The position numbers and the translations under genes are program-made. The notes beneath the pieces were generated by a model. That model ran no database searches and had not been told where the DNA came from. It saw nothing but the letters and a program-made list of their open reading frames with translations. A stretch of 33,506 nt of DNA from Paracoccaceae bacterium. Lineage in GTDB: Bacteria; Pseudomonadota; Alphaproteobacteria; Rhodobacterales; Rhodobacteraceae. Below, piece after piece: positions 26,223 to 33,506 of the stretch. The first letter of the stretch is position 1. Each line of letters begins with the position of its first letter. The stretch is from the NCBI GenBank assembly GCA_009920815.1, contig RFZH01000003.1:1-33506 (forward strand), given 5' to 3'.

Positions 26223-27728
26223 TTAGGCGATTTTTGATGTCGTGCGACGTGCGTTTGAATAATTTTTGATCCATGTCGGGACTGACTGCGCTGGCATTGC
26301 TTTTGCAATTGCAAAGCCTTGAATTGCATCAACGCCTTGTCGCACCGCTTCGACCTGTTCTGCAATCGTTTCGATTCCCTCGGCAACGACCTGTAAATCC
26401 ATTTGATGTGCCATCGCGATCATAGCCGCCAAAAGTCGTTGCTGGCGTTCGTCTTGATCACAATTGGTCAGGAAGCTTCGGTCTATTTTAATCCGATGAA
26501 GCGTAAGATGGCGCAACGATGGGATCGAGGCATTTCCCGTTCCAAAATCATCTAGATCAATGCTGCAACCGATTTTTGCAAGCGACAAAATATTTTTGGC
26601 AATGATCGTGTCGGGGGATGAGACAATAACATTTTCAACGACCTCAAGGATCAGGTGTTTTGGATCAATACCTGCATTCACAAGATGCCACTTGATGCGC
26701 TTTGCCAAATTGGGGTCGTTTAGGTCGTCAACGCTTAGGTTAACGCTGACTGTCTCAACCGCCAGCCCTGCGTTGTTCCAGGTTTTCAAGGCGCATAGCG
26801 ACTGGGAAATCATATGATCTGTGAGCGCTGTCATCTGTCCCGAAGATTTCAAAACGTCCAGAAACTTCATCGGCGGTATGATCTTACCGGCAGATGTTGT
26901 CCAACGTGCAAGCGCTTCGAACCCTTTCACTTGGCCGGTAAAACCGCATATCTGGGGTTGGAAATGCGCTACGATTTCGCCACGATCAAGTGCCTTTTTC
27001 AGCTCGGGCGCAGTTGGTCTTTGGTCGAAGGATTTAACAGAACCCCCGCCTTGAGAGAAAAATCGTACTTGTCCAGCGCCTTGGTCTTGGGCGACTTTAT
27101 TGGCAACAATCGCCGCACGACACAGATCTTTTGACGAATTGACCACATCCATCTGTGTGTCGGCGATGCCAATTGTAATGCTGAAATAGTGTGGGCGTTC
27201 GCCGATTAATACGGCCGGATCCACCGCGCGCTGCAAACGTTCAGAAATCGAAAGAGTGGTGTTTATATCAAAAATTCCACGCATTGAAACGGCTATAAAG
27301 AAACGGTCATCTGCTGTGTACACCACTAAATCATCATGGCGCACGGCACTGGCCAGTCTGTCATAAATGGAAATGATTGCGGCTGTTTTAGTGGCTTTTG
27401 AATGTTTTTGCGCCCAAGCAGAGAACCCGTCAATTTCGATTGCGAATAAAATACATGGCGTATGAGCACCTATCGCAACCAGTGGGTCGAGATTTGTTAA
27501 CAGATAGGGTGTTGTGCGATATAGCTGACGACCCATGGTTGGCTGAGGTGGGCGCGGCTCGGACGCAATTAAAACGATTAGCGAGCCAATCGTTCCAAAA
27601 GCAAGTGCAAAGACTATTTCTGTGTTGATGGCCACAACCGAACACAACAGCGGTATTGTGACAATCGCCGTCCGTTTTGTATGATTTCGGACTTGCCCCC
27701 AAAGACGGTCCCGTAAAATATATGTCAT
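26223..27728 (-). CDS. Membrane-anchored EAL phosphodiesterase with degenerate GGDEF domain
   Basis: The 501-residue protein has two membrane segments at about 22-55, a GGDEF-like domain (about 90-225) and an EAL domain (about 236-485). The GGDEF signature is replaced by ADDRF at 139-143, so cyclase activity is unlikely. All main EAL catalytic residues are visible: E271 (FEALARW), N330, E362, D393/D394 (DDFGTG), K414, E450 (EGIET) and Q470 (QGF). I infer an active c-di-GMP phosphodiesterase. It stands between ttcA and yidC, which are otherwise housekeeping genes. Its ribosome binding site is partly inside a hairpin. Confidence 0.9.
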   Translation of the reverse strand: MTYILRDRLWGQVRNHTKRTAIVTIPLLCSVVAINTEIVFALAFGTIGSLIVLIASEPRPPQPTMGRQLYRTTPYLLTNLDPLVAIGAHTPCILFAIEIDGFSAWAQKHSKATKTAAIISIYDRLASAVRHDDLVVYTADDRFFIAVSMRGIFDINTTLSISERLQRAVDPAVLIGERPHYFSITIGIADTQMDVVNSSKDLCRAAIVANKVAQDQGAGQVRFFSQGGGSVKSFDQRPTAPELKKALDRGEIVAHFQPQICGFTGQVKGFEALARWTTSAGKIIPPMKFLDVLKSSGQMTALTDHMISQSLCALKTWNNAGLAVETVSVNLSVDDLNDPNLAKRIKWHLVNAGIDPKHLILEVVENVIVSSPDTIIAKNILSLAKIGCSIDLDDFGTGNASIPSLRHLTLHRIKIDRSFLTNCDQDERQQRLLAAMIAMAHQMDLQVVAEGIETIAEQVEAVRQGVDAIQGFAIAKAMPAQSVPTWIKNYSNARRTTSKIA

Positions 27729-27731
27729 AAC

Positions 27732-27755
27732 TTTACCCCATTTAACGTGGGTAAA
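27732..27755 (-). promoter_or_regulatory. Hairpin overlapping the ribosome binding site of the EAL gene
   Basis: TTTACCC (27732-27738) and GGGTAAA (27749-27755) form a perfect 7-bp inverted repeat with a 10-base loop. On the minus-strand message it starts 27 bases after the ttcA stop and ends three bases before the EAL ATG. The GGGG that would serve as Shine-Dalgarno sequence is largely in the 3' arm, so the structure could limit translation, or it could be an operator. Confidence 0.4.
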
Positions 27756-27782
27756 TTATGCGAGACTTTATTAAGCTCTGCG

Positions 27783-28655
27783 TTAACGCAGTTTGGGAAT
27801 ATCTATCGAATTTTCATCAAATTCGGCTGACCCAAGCTCTAGTCCCTTGAAATCGAAAATGCGATCATCCAACATGTGGGATGGACGAATATTCATCAGA
27901 GACCGAAACATGACTTGTCTGCGCCCAGGACGATTTTTTTCCCAACCATCCAAGATTTGTTTTACCTGTTGACGTTGCAGACCATCTTGAGATCCGCACA
28001 AATCACAGGGGATGATGGGATAGTTCATCGAACGCGCAAATTTTTCGCAGTCTTCTTCTGCTACAAAGGCCAGCGGTCGATAAACGAACAAATCACCTTC
28101 TTCGTTCACCAATTTGGGCGGCATTGTTGCCAACCGACCACCATGAAAGAGGTTCATGAAAAACGTCTCTAACATGTCGTCGCGGTGATGGCCCAAAACG
28201 ATCGCCGAACAGCCTTCTTCGCGTGCAATGCGGTATAAATGACCACGCCGTAACCGCGAACACAGCGAACAATAGGTACGCCCTTGGGGGATTTTGTCGA
28301 CAACGACAGAGTAGGTATCTTGATATTCGATGCGATGGGGAACGCCCATATCCTCAAGGAATTTGGGCAAAACAGTCGATGGGAATCCGGGTTGTCCTTG
28401 ATCCAAATTACAGGCCAATAGATCCACGGGCAAAAGCCCGCGCCACTTTAATTCGTATAAAACCGCCAACAGCGTATAACTGTCCTTTCCACCAGAAAGG
28501 CAGACCAACCAACGTGCATCCCGCTCGATCATACCGTATTGTTCAATCGCGTCGCGCACATAGCGGACAATCCGCTTGCGCAGCTTTTTGAACTCGGTCG
28601 TCGATGGTGCGCCGTGAAACAAGGGGTGAATGTCGTCTAGATCAGGCGTGTCCAT
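27783..28655 (-). CDS. ttcA: tRNA 2-thiocytidine(32) synthetase TtcA
   Basis: TtcA thiolates cytidine 32 of certain tRNAs, using ATP and an Fe-S cluster. The 290-residue protein has the PP-loop SGGKDS at 54-59 and the two cysteine pairs that mark the family, C129/C132 (YCSLCSRLRRG) and C217/C220 (CDLCGSQ). The HHRDD segment at 156-160 is also typical. Its start overlaps the end of yidD by 14 bases and has its own ribosome binding site (AGAGGA). Substrates in this genome may include the tRNA-Arg(ACG) at the end of the window, whose position 32 is a C; that link is inference from the family. Confidence 0.95.
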   Translation of the reverse strand: MDTPDLDDIHPLFHGAPSTTEFKKLRKRIVRYVRDAIEQYGMIERDARWLVCLSGGKDSYTLLAVLYELKWRGLLPVDLLACNLDQGQPGFPSTVLPKFLEDMGVPHRIEYQDTYSVVVDKIPQGRTYCSLCSRLRRGHLYRIAREEGCSAIVLGHHRDDMLETFFMNLFHGGRLATMPPKLVNEEGDLFVYRPLAFVAEEDCEKFARSMNYPIIPCDLCGSQDGLQRQQVKQILDGWEKNRPGRRQVMFRSLMNIRPSHMLDDRIFDFKGLELGSAEFDENSIDIPKLR

Positions 28656-28893
28656 GTGGGTCCTCTTTATTCACTTTCGGGACTGGGTCATATCCACACC
28701 CACCCAACGGATTACAGCGCGCAATGCGTTTTGCCGCCATCCAGCCCCCTTTTAGTGCGCCATGTTCTTGCAGCGCGTCCAGGGCATATTGGCTGCATGT
28801 CGGTTGATATCGACAGTTGTACCCAATCCATGGCGAGAAAACCAGTCGATAGGCTCGGACGGGCAGAGCCATTATGCGCGCCATGAGTTTCAT
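28642..28893 (-). CDS. yidD: Membrane protein insertion efficiency factor YidD
   Basis: YidD is a small membrane-associated protein that improves YidC-dependent insertion. The 83-residue protein carries the family core: PVRAYRLVFSPW near 11-22, the cysteine-containing YQPTCSQYALDAL near 28-40, and the C-terminal RIARCNPLGGCGYDPVP. Its start overlaps the rnpA stop by four bases and its end lies inside ttcA. Order rpmH-rnpA-yidD is one of the most conserved in bacteria. Confidence 0.95.
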   Translation of the reverse strand: MKLMARIMALPVRAYRLVFSPWIGYNCRYQPTCSQYALDALQEHGALKGGWMAAKRIARCNPLGGCGYDPVPKVNKEDPHGHA

Positions 28894-29297
28894 GGGCGCT
28901 GAATTGAATGTAGTTTTTGAAGTGCCAAGGTTGCGTCTTGGATCAGGCTATCGAAGTCTGCTTGTTCTGTGACCGTGTTACGTCCGACAAAGACGTAATC
29001 AAAACCAGCCTTTCCATGGCGCGTGACTACGGCTCTTGCTACTTCACGTAACCGGCGTTTTGCGCGATTACGGATCACTGCATTGCCAACCTTTTTGGAA
29101 CAGGTAAACCCAACACGCATTGTCGCATCATCATCGTTCCGCATGCGGGCCTGTACGAGCATACTGCGCATTGACTGGCGCAATGCCTTCGACGCAGCAA
29201 TAAAATCCGATCGTTTTTTTAGCACTTGGATATCAGACACAGAAAAAGACACCGCTTGCGAGGTATGAATTTCGTTCAGGATTTCCTGTGAAACCAT
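28890..29297 (-). CDS. rnpA: Ribonuclease P protein component
   Basis: RnpA is the protein subunit that helps the RNase P RNA process tRNA 5' ends. The RNR signature is clear: GFTCSKKVGNAVIRNRAKRRLREVAR, of which NRAKRRLRE is the core, preceded by the substrate-binding segment KKRSDFIAASKALR. The start is uncertain. ATG 29297 gives 135 residues; a TTG at 29333 in the same frame gives 147 and would lie eight bases after the rpmH stop. Neither has a strong ribosome binding site, and the first 20 or so residues do not align with the family core. Confidence 0.9.
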   Translation of the reverse strand: MVSQEILNEIHTSQAVSFSVSDIQVLKKRSDFIAASKALRQSMRSMLVQARMRNDDDATMRVGFTCSKKVGNAVIRNRAKRRLREVARAVVTRHGKAGFDYVFVGRNTVTEQADFDSLIQDATLALQKLHSIQRP

Positions 29298-29341
29298 GCT
29301 CTCGTTAGCGGCGTCTTTTTTAATCTTCGCCAAAGCGGGCG

Positions 29342-29476
29342 TTACGCGCTAAGCGCTTTCCGGCCACGTGCACGACGTGCGTTAAGGATTTTGCGGCCTG
29401 CTTTAGTTGCCATACGCGCACGAAAACCGTGGCGACGTTTGCGAACGAGGTTCGATGGTTGATAGGTGCGTTTCAT
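29342..29476 (-). CDS. rpmH: 50S ribosomal protein L34
   Basis: The 44-codon reading frame encodes an L34 that begins MKRTYQPSNLVRKRRHGFRA and ends RGRKALSA, a full match in length and pattern to the family, with 17 Lys or Arg residues. It heads the minus-strand block rpmH-rnpA-yidD-ttcA. A good sigma-70 promoter lies 64 bases upstream. The ribosome binding site GGAG is close, at 6-9 bases before the ATG. Confidence 0.97.
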   Translation of the reverse strand: MKRTYQPSNLVRKRRHGFRARMATKAGRKILNARRARGRKALSA

Positions 29477-29539
29477 CGCTCCGACTCCGTAACTTTAAGG
29501 CGCAAAGAGATTCGCACCACATGTAAATCTAAGATGCCG

Positions 29540-29568
29540 CATCTAAGCGACAATTAGGCATAAGTCAA
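29540..29568 (-). promoter_or_regulatory. Sigma-70 type promoter for rpmH
   Basis: On the minus strand TTGACT (29568-29563) and TAGATG (29545-29540) are separated by 17 bases. Transcription would start near 29533, giving a leader of about 57 bases before the rpmH ATG. A 6-bp inverted repeat, AAACCC/GGGTTT (29567-29572 and 29580-29585, loop 7), touches the -35 box and could be an operator. No DnaA box was seen, so there is no sign of a replication origin here. Confidence 0.6.
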
Positions 29569-29746
29569 ACCCGACAAGTGGGTTTCGCAACATTTTTGCC
29601 AGATTGAGGGCGGATTATTTCATCCTGTGTAAAAATACCAGCGTAAAATTCACAAACTTTGTATTTTCGATCACCCTGTCGTGAGCCTACTGTAAAAACA
29701 TCCGCTCGCAGTGCATTGTGTGCCTGCTTACATGTTTGGGAATGCT

Positions 29747-30433
29747 ATGAAATATATACCACTTTTGATTATTGCAGTCGTTGCGATTGTTGGCGGCTTC
29801 TATTTTGCCGATTATCTTTCATTTGAAACGCTTGCGCAGCACCGCTACAGTTTGTTGGCCTTCAAAGAAACCTATTTCGGCGTGGCGGCATTGCTTTTTG
29901 TGTTTGTTTATTTTGTGATCGTTGCGTTTTCGTTGCCGGGTGCTGGCGTGGCGTCGATCACAGGTGGGTTTTTGTTTGGACTCGGGTTTGGCACAGTTTT
30001 GAATGTGGTCGCGGCGACGCTTGGGGCCTGTGCTATTTTCTTGGCGGTACGTACAGGGGTAGGGCGGTCTTTGGCAGCTAAGGTCGATACTTCCCAGGGG
30101 AAACTGGCAAATATGATGGCACGGATGCGCGACAATGAAATAAGCGTTTTGTTTTTGCTGCGTTTGGTTCCTGTTGTGCCGTTTTTCGTGGCGAATGTCC
30201 TTCCGGCATTGGTTGGTGTCGGTTTGCGTAACTTTGCATTTACTACGTTTTTGGGAATTATACCTGGTGGCTTGGTGTATACATGGATTGGCGTTGGGTT
30301 GGGCGATGTATTCGACCGTGGAGCATCCCCAGATCTTGGCCTCATTTGGTCGCCCCACATATTGGGTCCAATTCTAGGGCTCGCAATATTGGCGGCGGTG
30401 CCGATGCTTATCGGCAAGAAAGGACAATCATGA
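29747..30433 (+). CDS. TVP38/TMEM64 (DedA-like, SNARE-associated) family membrane protein
   Basis: The 228-residue protein has about five membrane segments and the VTT/SNARE-associated domain: GAGVASITGGFLFG near 65-78, and the family motif FLLRLVPVVPFFVANVLPAL near 134-153 with its Arg between two re-entrant-type segments. Members are thought to move lipids or ions across membranes. ATG 29747 was chosen because GGGAA stands just upstream and the membrane segment starts there; a GTG at 29711 in frame is the alternative. The stop overlaps the start of the reductase gene (ATGA), so the two are translated together. Confidence 0.9.
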   Translation: MKYIPLLIIAVVAIVGGFYFADYLSFETLAQHRYSLLAFKETYFGVAALLFVFVYFVIVAFSLPGAGVASITGGFLFGLGFGTVLNVVAATLGACAIFLAVRTGVGRSLAAKVDTSQGKLANMMARMRDNEISVLFLLRLVPVVPFFVANVLPALVGVGLRNFAFTTFLGIIPGGLVYTWIGVGLGDVFDRGASPDLGLIWSPHILGPILGLAILAAVPMLIGKKGQS

Positions 30434-31848
30434 AAAAGATTACAACAGATCTGTTGGTCATCGGCGCAGGTTCTGGCGGGTTATCTGTGGCAGCGGGTGC
30501 CGTTCAGATGGGCGCGGATGTTACCTTGATCGAAGCCAACGAAATGGGCGGAGATTGTTTGAATTTCGGGTGTGTTCCATCCAAGGCACTGTTGTCGGCG
30601 GCAAAGCGCGCTTACATCGTTCAAAATTCTATCGCCTTTGGGGTAACTGCGGGGCATGTTAAAATTGATTACAGTAAAGCACAAAGCCATGTTCGCGATA
30701 CAATAGCGACAATATCCCCTCATGATAGCCAAGAACGGTTTGAAGGACTGGGCGTGCGGGTCATCCGCGCATTTGCACGATTTTCAGGCCGCCGAGAGGT
30801 TATTGCCGGTGATTACGCAATCACCGCGCGTCGCATTGTGATCGCGACCGGTGCGCATGCCGCTGTGCCACCTGTGCCCGGTTTGAAAGATGTGCCCTAT
30901 CTTACAAACGAAACTTTGTTTTCTATTGCCGTCGAACCAAGCCACTTGGTCATTCTTGGCGCAGGACCAATTGGTATGGAAATGGCACAAGCCCATGCGC
31001 GGCTGGGCGTGCGTGTCAGCATGATTGAAATGGCAAAATTTGGGGCAATGCTTGATCCAGATGCAGCGAGTATATTGCGTACCTCGCTTGAACGCGATTG
31101 GGTCGAGATTCATGACGAAATAGGCTTGACGTCGATCGAGAAGGTCGAAAATGGAATTTTGTGCCATTTGTCAGACGGCCGTTCAATTGAAGGGTCGCAC
31201 ATTCTTGTCGCAGCAGGGCGCAAGCCTAATCTAGAAGGGCTGGATTTAGAACGGGCGGGTATTCAATATGATGTTAAGGGTATAAAGGTCGACGCCGGTC
31301 TTAGGACATCTAATAAATCGGTCTATGCAATCGGCGATGTTGCTGGCGGCGCACAATTTACGCATGTGGCAGGTTATCATGCAGGCATCGTTATACGCTC
31401 CGCACTTCTTGGCTTGCCTGCCAAAGCGCGTACGGATGCGATCCCCTCCGTGGTTTACACAGACCCAGAAGTGGCGCAGGTCGGGTTGACCCTTGCACAA
31501 GCACGCGGCGAATATGGTGCACGTGCCGAAGAGGCAAGATTTGATTATGCGGGCAACGATCGCGCTATTGCAGAACGGAAAACCGAAGGTTTTGCCAAAG
31601 CGATTATCGCAGGCGGGCGCGTTGTGGGGGCAACCGTAGTTGGGCACCAAGCCGGCGAAATGATTAATTTTTGGACCTATATGGTGACCCACAAAGAAAA
31701 AATTAGCAAAGTCTCGGCGATGATTGCACCTTATCCGAGTTTGCATGAAATCAACAAAAGGGTGGCGGGGGCCTATTTTTCGCCACGTCTGTTTGATAGC
31801 GTTTGGGTAAAGCGCGTCGTTCGTTTTGTTCAAAAAAGGATTCCATAG
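30430..31848 (+). CDS. FAD-dependent pyridine nucleotide-disulfide oxidoreductase, mercuric-reductase-like
   Basis: The 472-residue protein has the class I disulfide reductase layout: FAD-binding VIGAGSGGLS at 10-19, redox cysteine pair C43/C48 in GGDCLNFGCVPSK, NAD(P)-binding ILGAGPIGMEMA near 175-186, the second FAD motif YAIGDVAGG near 299-307, and a dimerisation domain. Where lipoamide dehydrogenase and glutathione reductase have HPT and a catalytic His-Glu pair, this has APYPSLHE, so the His is a Tyr. It also lacks the C-terminal Cys pair of MerA. The substrate is therefore open. The frame extends to 30283, but ATG 30430 overlaps the upstream stop and begins the FAD motif. Confidence 0.9.
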   Translation: MKKITTDLLVIGAGSGGLSVAAGAVQMGADVTLIEANEMGGDCLNFGCVPSKALLSAAKRAYIVQNSIAFGVTAGHVKIDYSKAQSHVRDTIATISPHDSQERFEGLGVRVIRAFARFSGRREVIAGDYAITARRIVIATGAHAAVPPVPGLKDVPYLTNETLFSIAVEPSHLVILGAGPIGMEMAQAHARLGVRVSMIEMAKFGAMLDPDAASILRTSLERDWVEIHDEIGLTSIEKVENGILCHLSDGRSIEGSHILVAAGRKPNLEGLDLERAGIQYDVKGIKVDAGLRTSNKSVYAIGDVAGGAQFTHVAGYHAGIVIRSALLGLPAKARTDAIPSVVYTDPEVAQVGLTLAQARGEYGARAEEARFDYAGNDRAIAERKTEGFAKAIIAGGRVVGATVVGHQAGEMINFWTYMVTHKEKISKVSAMIAPYPSLHEINKRVAGAYFSPRLFDSVWVKRVVRFVQKRIP

Positions 31849-31851
31849 GTC

Positions 31852-33231
31852 ATGTTCAAAACCCTCTCAGGTCGGTTTTTGATTTTGACAATTGTCTTTG
31901 TCATGCTGGCTGAGGTGCTGATTTTCGTGCCGTCAATTGCGCGCTTTCGCTTGGATTACTTGAACGCGCGGATCGAAAGGGCACAGCTGGCTTCGCTTGC
32001 GCTGCTGGCAGATGACATGCTTTCACCCGAATTAGAGGCCGAGCTTTTGAACACAGCGGACGTCTACAACGTGGTTTTGATCCGCGATTCGGCGCGCCAA
32101 CTGGTGTTATCCTCTGATTTGCCGCAACCTGTCGCGCGCAGTTTTGACCTAAGAGACCCACAGCCGCTTGTTTTGTTGCGCGATACATTTGCACGCATTT
32201 TATCCCCGAATTTTGAGGTGATACGTGTCATTGGTATCCCCGCACAAGGGGCAGGTCAATTGATCGAAGTTACGCTGGGCACGCTTACATTGCGCGAGGC
32301 GATGTTGGACTATGGTTTGCGTATCTTGTGGCTTTCGGCTGTGATTTCGGTGATCACTGCTGCCCTTTTATTCGTGGCTGTTCGGATGATGATCGTACGC
32401 CCAATCAAGAGGGTAGCGCAGTCCATGGCAGATTATGCGCGCGCGCCTGATGATATCCGCCGTATCATCACGCCGAGCTCGTCTATTGTTGATATCTACC
32501 AAGCCGAAGCTGCCTTGGCTCAGATGCAAGGCGACCTACGTACATCACTTAAACAAAAACAAAGGCTTGCGACGTTGGGCGAAGGTGTCGCCAAGATTAG
32601 CCATGATTTGCGCAATATTTTATCCAGTGTGCAGCTTTTGTCAGATCGCCTAGAAGATAGCCAAGATCCAATGGTCAAACGCATGGCACCGCGATTGATT
32701 AAATCTGTATCACGCGCTGTATCCTTGACGGAAAATACACTTGCATTTGGACGGGTACAGGAACCGACCCCCCATCTAGAGCGGGTGGCCCTGAAAGCTA
32801 TTGTTGAAGATGTATTTTCCCAAGAAGAATTAGCGCTATCTGAGGGCGATAACATTCGTTTTGTCTGCGATGTGGGTTCATTGATCCTGCGCGTTGATCC
32901 TGAACATCTTTCAAGGATCTTGCAAAACATTGTTCGCAATGCGCGGCAGGCCATGCAGATCTCTGGGTGTGTCGGAACGATTTCTATCCGCGGAACCGAG
33001 GATGAGAACCAGTGGTCAATCACAGTCGTTGATGACGGTCCTGGTCTTTCTGATAAAGCCAAAGCAAACCTATTTCAGGCGTTTTCTGGCGGCACTAAAA
33101 AAGATGGTACTGGATTGGGGCTTGTGATCGCACAAGAGCTTGTTTCAGGGCATGGGGGTCAGCTGGAATTGGTGTCGTCAAATGTTGATGGAACCACGTT
33201 TAAGATATCCTTGCCCAAAACACTCGCATAA
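31852..33231 (+). CDS. Membrane sensor histidine kinase
   Basis: The 459-residue kinase has a membrane segment at about 7-28, a periplasmic domain to about 150, a second membrane segment at about 158-182, and a HAMP linker. The HisKA domain has H251 in KISHDLRNILSS, and the ATPase domain shows an N-box NIVRNARQAM, VDDGPGL and GTGLGL. No response regulator is next to it in the window. It begins four bases after the reductase stop, so it is the third gene of the TVP38-reductase-kinase operon. The HDLRN form places it near NtrB/DctB-like kinases; the signal is unknown. Confidence 0.92.
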   Translation: MFKTLSGRFLILTIVFVMLAEVLIFVPSIARFRLDYLNARIERAQLASLALLADDMLSPELEAELLNTADVYNVVLIRDSARQLVLSSDLPQPVARSFDLRDPQPLVLLRDTFARILSPNFEVIRVIGIPAQGAGQLIEVTLGTLTLREAMLDYGLRILWLSAVISVITAALLFVAVRMMIVRPIKRVAQSMADYARAPDDIRRIITPSSSIVDIYQAEAALAQMQGDLRTSLKQKQRLATLGEGVAKISHDLRNILSSVQLLSDRLEDSQDPMVKRMAPRLIKSVSRAVSLTENTLAFGRVQEPTPHLERVALKAIVEDVFSQEELALSEGDNIRFVCDVGSLILRVDPEHLSRILQNIVRNARQAMQISGCVGTISIRGTEDENQWSITVVDDGPGLSDKAKANLFQAFSGGTKKDGTGLGLVIAQELVSGHGGQLELVSSNVDGTTFKISLPKTLA

Positions 33232-33270
33232 TGTTCCAGAATATTTTTTAGAAAAACGAGTATTTAGCCC

Positions 33271-33299
33271 TTGCAAAGCGTCGCTATAGGTTTTAGATC
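33271..33299 (+). promoter_or_regulatory. Promoter of the tRNA-Arg gene
   Basis: TTGCAA (33271-33276) and TAGATC (33294-33299) are 17 bases apart and end nine bases before the tRNA. This is the spacing expected of a sigma-70 promoter that starts close to the mature tRNA end. Confidence 0.6.
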
Positions 33300-33308
33300 G
33301 GCCCTCGT

Positions 33309-33385
33309 GGACCGATAGCTCAGCTGGATAGAGTACTTGACTACGAATCAAGGGGTCGGGGGTTCGAATCCTCCTCGGTCCGCCA
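33309..33385 (+). tRNA. tRNA-Arg (anticodon ACG)
   Basis: The 77-base gene folds fully: acceptor stem GGACCGA with TCGGTCC, an anticodon stem CTTGA with TCAAG around the loop CTACGAA (anticodon ACG), and a T stem GGGGG with CCTCC around TTCGAAT. Discriminator G and an encoded CCA complete the 3' end. A34 should be deaminated to inosine by TadA to read CGN codons. It has its own promoter. The 121 bases that follow to the window end are AT-rich, with only a weak AAAAT/ATTTT stem at 33394-33407 and no gene or attachment repeat that I can see. Confidence 0.97.
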
Positions 33386-33506
33386 TTATTCTGAAAATTA
33401 TGATTTTTTAACAGCATGTTAGGGTGCAAGTGTTTATTTCGCCACCACATTTTTATGATGCTCTAATTTTTACAAATGCATATCTAAGTATGAATAATGT
33501 TCGCTA

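Noticed and set aside
29477..29746. Replication origin next to rpmH
   Set aside because: No DnaA boxes or dnaA gene were seen; the gap holds only promoters and AT-rich sequence.
29819..30417. Two long minus-strand frames antisense to the TVP38 gene
   Set aside because: They lie wholly inside a well-supported membrane protein gene, are rich in Asn, Thr, Lys and Cys as expected for shadow frames, and match nothing I know.
30283..30429. N-terminal extension of the disulfide reductase
   Set aside because: It overlaps the TVP38 gene in another frame; the ATG at 30430 is coupled to the TVP38 stop and starts directly before the FAD motif.
33178..33450. A minus-strand frame of 90 codons over the tRNA gene, containing RRIRTPDPLIRS
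   Set aside because: It is the antisense translation of the tRNA-Arg gene, a well-known source of false proteins.
33386..33506. Integrated element at the 3' end of tRNA-Arg
   Set aside because: No integrase or repeat of the tRNA end is visible before the window stops; the sequence is AT-rich but too short to judge.

Overview
The window looks like ordinary chromosome from an alphaproteobacterium of the Rhodobacterales (marine Roseobacter group or a close relative). This rests on protein sequences and gene order: a BatA/DUF4159 aerotolerance-type pair, glcDEF, a dapB/rbfA divergent pair, and the rpmH-rnpA-yidD-ttcA ... yidC-MOSC-yihA-argB block. Base composition is near 50% GC and even along the window. 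I see no insertion sequence, phage gene, integrase or CRISPR array. Genus cannot be told from the sequence alone.

Layout. (1) 1-4.6 kb: the 3' part of a membrane-anchored DUF4159 protein and a coupled VWA/GATase-like membrane protein, meeting a convergent DUF599 membrane protein. (2) 4.7-8.6 kb: a tight glcD-glcE-glcF glycolate oxidase operon behind a short region with LysR-type inverted repeats. (3) 8.6-10.8 kb: secreted trypsin-like protease, Hsp20 chaperone, and a convergent secreted DUF2233 protein sharing a terminator hairpin with hsp20. (4) 10.8-14.1 kb: rbfA, dapB, a TRIC-like channel, rnhA and ispH. (5) 14.2-18 kb: a hybrid histidine kinase, a D-2-hydroxyacid dehydrogenase of glyoxylate reductase type, and a secreted SH3 protein. 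(6) 18-20.6 kb: a phosphomannomutase gene broken by a frameshift in a CA/GT microsatellite, divergent from a NeuB-type sialic-acid synthase. (7) 20.6-29.5 kb, minus strand: a long, largely overlapping gene train from rpmH through rnpA, yidD, ttcA, a c-di-GMP phosphodiesterase, yidC, a MOSC protein, yihA and argB to a sterol-desaturase-like protein and an orphan 4Fe-4S protein. (8) 29.7-33.4 kb: a TVP38/TMEM64 membrane protein, a flavin disulfide-reductase-like enzyme and a sensor histidine kinase in one operon, then tRNA-Arg(ACG) with its own promoter.

How the genes fit together. Glycolate oxidase makes glyoxylate and the 16.4 kb dehydrogenase could reduce it again, so the window holds both directions of glycolate/glyoxylate exchange. 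Phosphomannomutase and NeuB both feed surface sugar synthesis. The rpmH-yidC train links ribosome, RNase P, tRNA thiolation and membrane insertion, with a c-di-GMP enzyme sitting inside it.

No whole new defence or mobile system is visible. The best leads are the phosphomannomutase frameshift, the TVP38-reductase-kinase operon whose reductase lacks the lipoamide-dehydrogenase His, the hybrid kinase with a second decayed receiver, the dehydrogenase lacking the canonical catalytic Glu, the orphan Fe-S protein, and several small regulatory repeats.
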